Source of the DNA: Enoplosus armatus
Lineage: Eukaryota; Chordata; Actinopteri; Centrarchiformes; Enoplosidae
Direction: 5' to 3'
DNA length: 64,000 nt
NCBI RefSeq assembly: GCF_043641665.1
Contig: NC_092190.1
Coordinates: 13,328,048-13,392,047 of the forward strand
The notes beneath the pieces were generated by a model. That model searched no databases. It saw only the letters and a list, made by a program, of their open reading frames with translations, and was not told the origin of the DNA. Of the stretch, positions 57,601 to 64,000 are shown in pieces. Each line of letters starts with the position of its first letter. Within the stretch, counting starts at the first letter, position 1. The position numbers and the translations under genes were made by a program.

Positions 57601-60600
57601 GTTGTATTTTTTTCACTTTTGGCAGGGCTAGCAGTTTCTTCTGCTCGCAGTGTGCTGAGCTAAGATAAATGCATCCTGGAACAATCTCTCTACTGAACAC
57701 ACAGAGATGAAGCAGATATTGATCTTCTCATCGTACACCTGGTAAGACTGCTACGTAACAAGCACATTACCTAAATTACTGGAGTCTTACTATTGTTTTG
57801 TTTAAAGACTTTAAATCTTGTTGGATGTCATGAGGACTTGAGACTGACTGAAACTTGACTTTCTTGTGACGTGAGACCTCAAGATAAATGATCTGGTGGA
57901 AACACTATTCATTGGATTTGAAAGGAAAGTGTTCAAATGTTGTTCAATTCAATAGTCAGCATCGCCCTGAAAGACTCATTATTATCAGTTGAAGCTGTGT
58001 CTTCTGTGTATGAATGACATAATTTTAGAGATAACGTTCATAAAACCTGTAATATTTTAAAATGTATCCTCTTATCGCACGCTTATCTAGACAGTCCTGT
58101 CATTTCCGAAGGAATTCATGTCATCAATTCTCCTAAGCTTCTTCGTGCAGAAGATACCTGAGCAGGAAATGTAATGTGTAACGTTTCCATGACGGCTTTT
58201 GACTTTGGCTAGTTTTGTGTTTTTCCTGTCAAATATCTTTGAACATAATTTTCCCCAGTGGCTTTAGACTTATGCATGCTTTTTTTTTTACATTTCAATG
58301 TGCTGAATATGTTAATGAATAATTCTTTGATCTGTCAAAGTTATTTTTCTGCTGCCTACAGTAAATGACTGGCCTTTAGGAATGGCTTTTTACACAACAC
58401 CCCAGGCTGGTCAGGCAATCATGCACTACAATAGCTGCAAAGCTAAATTTGACTCAAAAAAATATCCTGTTTACAAAAGATATTTATATTTGGCTAGAAC
58501 CCCCTAAAGCTAGAAAACTTCCCCTCTGTCTCATATTCTTCCATCCAATCCTGGCAAATATTACCCCAATTCAGCTTTCAAGAGCCTTCAAGACAAGGTC
58601 TTTAATCCTGAGCTGATATTACTGCAAATGGGCCAATGAAACCATGTGTATTTATCTTCCTCTGTCAAATGCCACCATCACCTTGTTCAGCACTTTTGTG
58701 TGTCTTTATCGTACTTAATTGATACAATTATTGGCTGACTGATGAATACACCACAAAGAAGCAAATAAGCAAGATACTAGTTTCCATCAAATGGTCTAAT
58801 TTAGCCCAACGCAACGTTTTTTCTTCTTTCACAGTGGAGCTTCAGCAAACGTATCATGTTTCTCAGACACATGACATTAGAATTCTGCATCCACCCCAAC
58901 AAATCACATTTTCTCATTAAGCGTGTCTAACTGGAGACTTCTTTCCTCTTTTAGAGAGGCAAATCTGGTAGTGTTCACTCTCCTTTCACATCACTGAACA
59001 GATGTTGCCTACCAAGTTACAGAGGAGCTGACCTTTTCTGTCCTCTGAAGGAGAATACCTCCAGAATAGCAAGTTGTCCTGCAGAAGAAAATCTGAGGGT
59101 GTCTTTACATTGTAAAAAACAAGAAAAAGAAAAAAAGCATCAAGCATCATCTGCACTTATTAAGTTTATAAGGTGAATAAGTTTTTTTACGAAGCCAGAG
59201 AAAAAGAAGAACCTTCCCTAGAGCTCTCCACAGGCATGCCAGAATAACAAGTGAAAAAGTGCTTGAGGAATGCTTTGGGGAATGATCGAATGGTTGAGTT
59301 TCCTCGATTCCTTTTGGCTAAAATGTTTCTATTTAATTGAAGTTTCAACTAAAAGTTCTTCTTTTCAAGCAGCCATTGCAGTGACAGCCCCAGTGCTTTA
59401 GGATATATAGATTCAGGACCCTCCTTGTACAACAAAACACAAGACAGCGATTGCGCTTAAAGCACATCACACTGTATGTTGCAGGACTGAACTACTTGTC
59501 ATCCTTCTGAGCTACGCCTCATACATTTTCTGCAGTCACCACCAAGGCTCCACTTCAGTAATTGGCTGGGGATTTTGAGGAATATCAATTCCAGGCAGGC
59601 TGTGCATTGCTTTGTGCAAGGTGCCGGTACAGTGTCACCTTCACAGGCTGTCCTGTTGCTCCGTACCCCAGAGAGAGGGGAACAGCACTGAGATCACAGG
59701 CATCTCTTCATATTTTCTGTGATAACTGCCCTGGATCAAGTGGAAGGGATTCAGAAGACGTCTTTGATTTACTCTGGTTATAGCGCAGGGCACAGCATTG
59801 AGGCTTGGCTTAATAATGTTGACACTAACGTCATTATAAAAACTGAAACACACAGCAGCACACTGCCACATGAACACACAGAGAAAATTAATCTACTTTT
59901 TACTACCAATAGAAAACTCTTATTCTCTCTCTGACGGGCTCTGCTCTCTGTTCTTATGGGCAGCTTTGTTTAGTCTTCTTGCCATTTCAGCCCTAGATGA
60001 CACAGCTCTAAATAAGGACATAGCAAGGCAACGGCTCTCTCTCTCTTTTTCAATGCAAGCGCATGCTTTTAAGATACAAAGTCTTTTGATTTGAGGCCAA
60101 GAAAAAACAATCAAATCTTTGTCACTTTGAACTATCAGTGCTGGATGGACTTGTCAAACTGGATCATCAACTAGTGTAACATGTTCTGCTACATTAGAAC
60201 ATCTTGGCTGTGAGGTTATGTTTGTACCAATTTGCTGTTGCTGTTTATATTAGTGTGTCTGCATTATGCATGAGATCCTGCTACATTTTGTTTTGTGCCT
60301 CGTCGTGCATTGAGTAACTTGCTGGTAATATCTCACTGCCGATTAACCAAGTTACAAGTCGCTTTGCACCTGTTTTATAATTGGCACATATACAGTACAA
60401 GCACCTGGGATGTTCACACTTTAGGTGTTAACACTTTCTGTCTTCACAGATGGCCAATCTCATGTTTGCCTAAATGTTGGAGGAATAAAGGTAAAACATT
60501 ATATTATCTTCATGCACAGCATCTCGATGGAGGAGAGGCTCAAACACCTGTAAGTGATAACTGTAACCGCCACTGACACAAAGAGGTCAGCATTTTAAAA

Positions 60601-61806
60601 GAATGCTTTCCATACAAGCTGGTTAGATATATATTCGGAAACACTGAAGTTTGAACTGTAGTCTCCTGTGAAATGCAACAGTTATACAAGCACAGCTCAA
60701 ATGGTGTCTGACTTAACAATATAACAAATTGTGTGCAAGTTGCTTTTTTTGTTTTTGCCTTTTGGCCATAGCACAGAGCTGTGAGAGTAGGAACAGGCAA
60801 TGTAGAATATTTTAGTTGAATTTCTTGAATGAATGAGATATGAAATTCAGTTCCTCACACTGTTAGAATACTGTTAGGTTAACAGTGTTATTGTGTGGGA
60901 GCAAAACAGATAAAACATCCTACTGGTATGTTAATGCAGAAACTGTCTTGGTGGTTTTAAGTGTTCCGCTAAATTATACAAACTAAAGTATTTTGGTATA
61001 TCCTCATATTTGAGAATCTGGCACAAGTGTTCTTAATAGTCTGTTGAATCAATTAATAGATCAAACATTTTGCCACTAAGTAGAAGAACAGGCCTGTGAT
61101 CTTTTATCTGAGTATAAATCTGCCAAATTCTGCTCTGTAAAATGACCCAGGCAAAACCAAACCCAGTGGGATTAGGGCGAGCTCTAGAGATCAGGATGAG
61201 CTGGGACGATGTAATGAGTAAAAATGTTTAACTGGCTGATTTGGACACTAGTGTACCATATTGCATATTCATGTGAGTACATCGTTGGGACTTCTGTGGG
61301 AGTTTAAATGAGGGGACCCAGCTCCAGAGGGACGAGTTCCTGCAGGCAAACAGAAAGCTCATTTACTCCATGACTTAACAAATCACATAATGCATCAGAT
61401 GAAATTTTATAGCTCTCTAAACTAATACAAGCCTACTGCAATTATAAATAGATGATTTCTAAACATTCAGACGAGACTACAAGATCCACATGTACCGTTT
61501 ACAAATTTACTTTAATGAGTGAGACTGAAAAGTCTCTGTGTTATTATCAACTCAGACACAGTCTCTGTGAGAAAAAGATGAAATATAAACTGTAACTTAC
61601 ATCTGAATGTGCTGCAGTCAAAATTCAGATTAAATAGAAAATGAATCTCTTCATATTATATGTACAATAAGATATATACATTAAATAGAACCCTACTGCC
61701 AGATCCTGGATTACTTTCAATGTCAGCTTTTTACCTCCAATGCCAATGTGTTTAAAATTCTTGCTTTCTTCAATGTCTGTGCATGGCAACTACAGTATGG
61801 TTAAAT
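54691..61806. other. Non-coding DNA upstream of b3galt1, part 5
   Basis: No exon recognised. Short open stretches (for example 54755-55003, 57256-57462) lack recognisable motifs, splice context or similarity to families I know. Confidence 0.5.
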
Positions 61807-61950
61807 AAGCCCTCCAGACATGTTTAAAAATACTCTTCTTTGAATAATTATTTGTGTCTGACGTGTTCTTTTCCACAGAAAATGACCTAGTTAAAAGTTC
61901 TTAAAATCACTGCTTCTCCCTCATTGAAAATCTATCAATATCAATATGGA
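61807..61950 (+). repeat. Dispersed repeat family S, copy 2
   Basis: See the copy at 34143. Here the similarity continues into TTAAAGTGAGCA-type sequence (about 62070-62200) that also resembles a common fish repeat, so the element may extend to about 62330. Confidence 0.6.
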
Positions 61951-62330
61951 AATATCCTTCACTGTCTCAGCACTTGAAATTTCAAGTTTCATATTGGACC
62001 AAGATTGACTTCCAAAATAGTTGTGATGTCACAAAATGCTGCTCCGACGAACACGTCTTAAACTCAGACTTTAAGGTGAGCACTGTACACCCCCTTCATC
62101 AGATGAATGTGAAAACAGTCTTCTAGTGTAAAATATGCACATAAACCATTCGGCACAGCGGAGCTCAAACATCCACGTGAAGAAACAATAAGCAAAATGC
62201 ATTTCTGAGTGGAGGGGGCCTTTACGGTTAGAAGAAGGTTGTGGTTCGTGGCAAATAAGACAGTTGGTAGATACACGGTTAGGATTATGGTTACGACGCA
62301 AACTCCAACCTCCTGCAATAAAGTCAGACA

Positions 62331-64000
62331 TTGACATTGAACATAAATCCTAGGATACTGGGTTATACAGAAAAATATTTATTTATATATTTATTATTAT
62401 TGATATGTGTCACATTAAATTCCCTCAAGGGTCTAAGACACGTCTAGACAGCAGCTTGATACCTTCAAGGGTCATTTAGGATTGTTTGTTTGTAGATGGA
62501 AAAAACATGTCGCTATTTCTGCATAGATTTTTGCATTGGCCCATTTTTCCCCAAGAGAGCAATTTGTTACCGCAGAATGTACAAGTTGGTTTTTGAGGCA
62601 TTCAGAGTCGTGGAAGCATGAGGAAAATAAATCAGATTTGGGCTGAGCTCGGAGACTGTTAAAGACTATAGAGTTGCTCCGCTGACTGAGACAGTCGGCG
62701 TATATGTTAAAGGATTACAACACAGCTCTGTTATGGTAGACCACAGAGTCTCTCACTGTACCAGCTATGTAAACTGGAAAACACTAGGCAAATTCTATGA
62801 GCCAGAAATAGCAGCAGGTGCAAAGTCGAAAATCATTAACATTGATTAAATGACTACTCTAATGCTCTTAAAATATTATTTTTACAATAGTAGTGGTGTT
62901 TGGATTAGTATTATTTTCTGGCAAAGGCGTTAACCAAAAATGTAGTTCATTAATTCATCAGGAATCTGATTGCACTCTGGTAGTTTCTCTAAGTGCTGTC
63001 TATGAGCTCTGTTCCACTCATTTCTGTTAAACAAAATAAAAGAGAACAGCTATGACGGCTGTAACATCTTATGTGCTGCGAGGAAATAGATTTTGATGAT
63101 TTAGTCTGTCTACACTGTATTTTAAAGACAAACTCTGTATAAAATAACAGACTATTCCACAAAGGAGTCAAACATGCTACAAAATATAATGTCTTATCTT
63201 GAAACCCATTACGATGGACCCATAAATGCTACTCTGCTCTTCTTGTTGAACAACTTTCTATACGCTTCAGTTGGAATCTCAGGAGTCAAGATGCTACCTC
63301 ATGTCAGGAGCAGCACCGGCGTCAAAGCTGCTTTGTCATATAAGGGTCGTGGCTCCTGCAGTACTTGTCCAGGGCCCTTTTTGTCACAGCAATGAAAATG
63401 GTTTGGTCTGCTGGTCACTGGGGAAATCAAGCCAAACTTCTACAGGCCCCAGTTCAGACTCATTCCTCTAATAAGGTACCTAGAAACCAGTCATGGGCTG
63501 GAATTGTTCCTCAATGCCTCCTAGTAAAATGCCTTTCTTCACTCTTACTATTTGTACCCATGAAACTGATGGAGTAGAGGTCAGCATCAGTTCTTGCATG
63601 GATCTGACAGTAATGGCGGTCCAATTAACAAGAAAACATTAATACTGTGTGCACAAATATGGGTAGAGCAAAATTGCCAATATCGTTATTAGACACACCA
63701 ACATTTCACTCTGCTTATTTTCAAATGGCACCATAACTTCAAATAATATTCATAGTCAGTTTTTATATTAGGCCGATTCAAAATGATATTTATTGAAGAG
63801 CAGAAGGAGGGAAGAATGTAATATCTATTTAAAACTTGTTTTGAGCAAGGCTACACTGCAATGATAGAACAAAGCAAAGGCCATTAAAGACAAAATGGTT
63901 CAGCAGAACATGTACAGAAGTGTATTTCAAATTGTGATGTTTTAGATAGTTCTCACTGCATTCTCTTAAGTGAGAAGAATCTCATTAATGAGAAGAAATA
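62331..64000. other. Right-edge non-coding DNA
   Basis: AT-rich, with no exon, RNA gene or clear repeat recognised. Probably continues as b3galt1 5' intron or intergenic DNA. Confidence 0.5.

Overview
The window looks like nuclear DNA of a percomorph teleost fish. The genes have long AT-rich introns with GT..AG boundaries and encode vertebrate proteins with fish-like divergence. The non-coding DNA carries several dispersed repeats that I recognise from percomorph genomes. There are no bacterial features, no CRISPR array and no convincing tRNA or rRNA gene.

Three protein-coding genes are supported, covering roughly the left 28 kb. (1) At the left edge, on the minus strand, is coding exon 1 of cers6 (ceramide synthase 6, positions 430 to 261); the gene runs off the window. 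It is only 57 codons long and is easily missed. (2) On the plus strand is a complete 18-exon stk39 gene (SPAK, the STE20-family kinase downstream of WNK kinases), with ATG at 2572 and stop at 23136. All 18 exons join in frame to a 505-residue protein with kinase domain, PF1 region, S-motif and C-terminal CCT/PF2 domain. (3) On the minus strand is the complete single coding exon of b3galt1 (beta-1,3-galactosyltransferase 1, 27850 to 26864), preceded by a strong splice acceptor at about 28048 and a leader packed with upstream ORFs.

cers6 and stk39 are head to head about 2.1 kb apart, and stk39 and b3galt1 are tail to tail. The same order and orientations are known around human 2q24.3, so this is conserved vertebrate microsynteny. 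The three genes do not form a pathway: cers6 acts in sphingolipid synthesis, stk39 in cation-chloride cotransporter control, and b3galt1 in Golgi glycan extension.

The right 36 kb (28.05 to 64 kb) contains no recognisable coding exon. The simplest reading is the long 5' non-coding intron(s) of b3galt1 plus possible enhancers. It holds simple repeats, several non-autonomous DNA-transposon fossils and a decayed retroelement fragment that resembles a DIRS gag.

I did not find a new multi-gene system. The observations most worth following are the b3galt1 leader (a start-stop AUG, a 23-codon uORF, and a 37-codon uORF whose stop overlaps the main start as TAATG), two perfect CTCF-consensus sites in divergent orientation around the stk39 5' end, a nested transposon in stk39 intron 14, and the short in-frame stk39 exons carrying the WNK-regulated S-motif.
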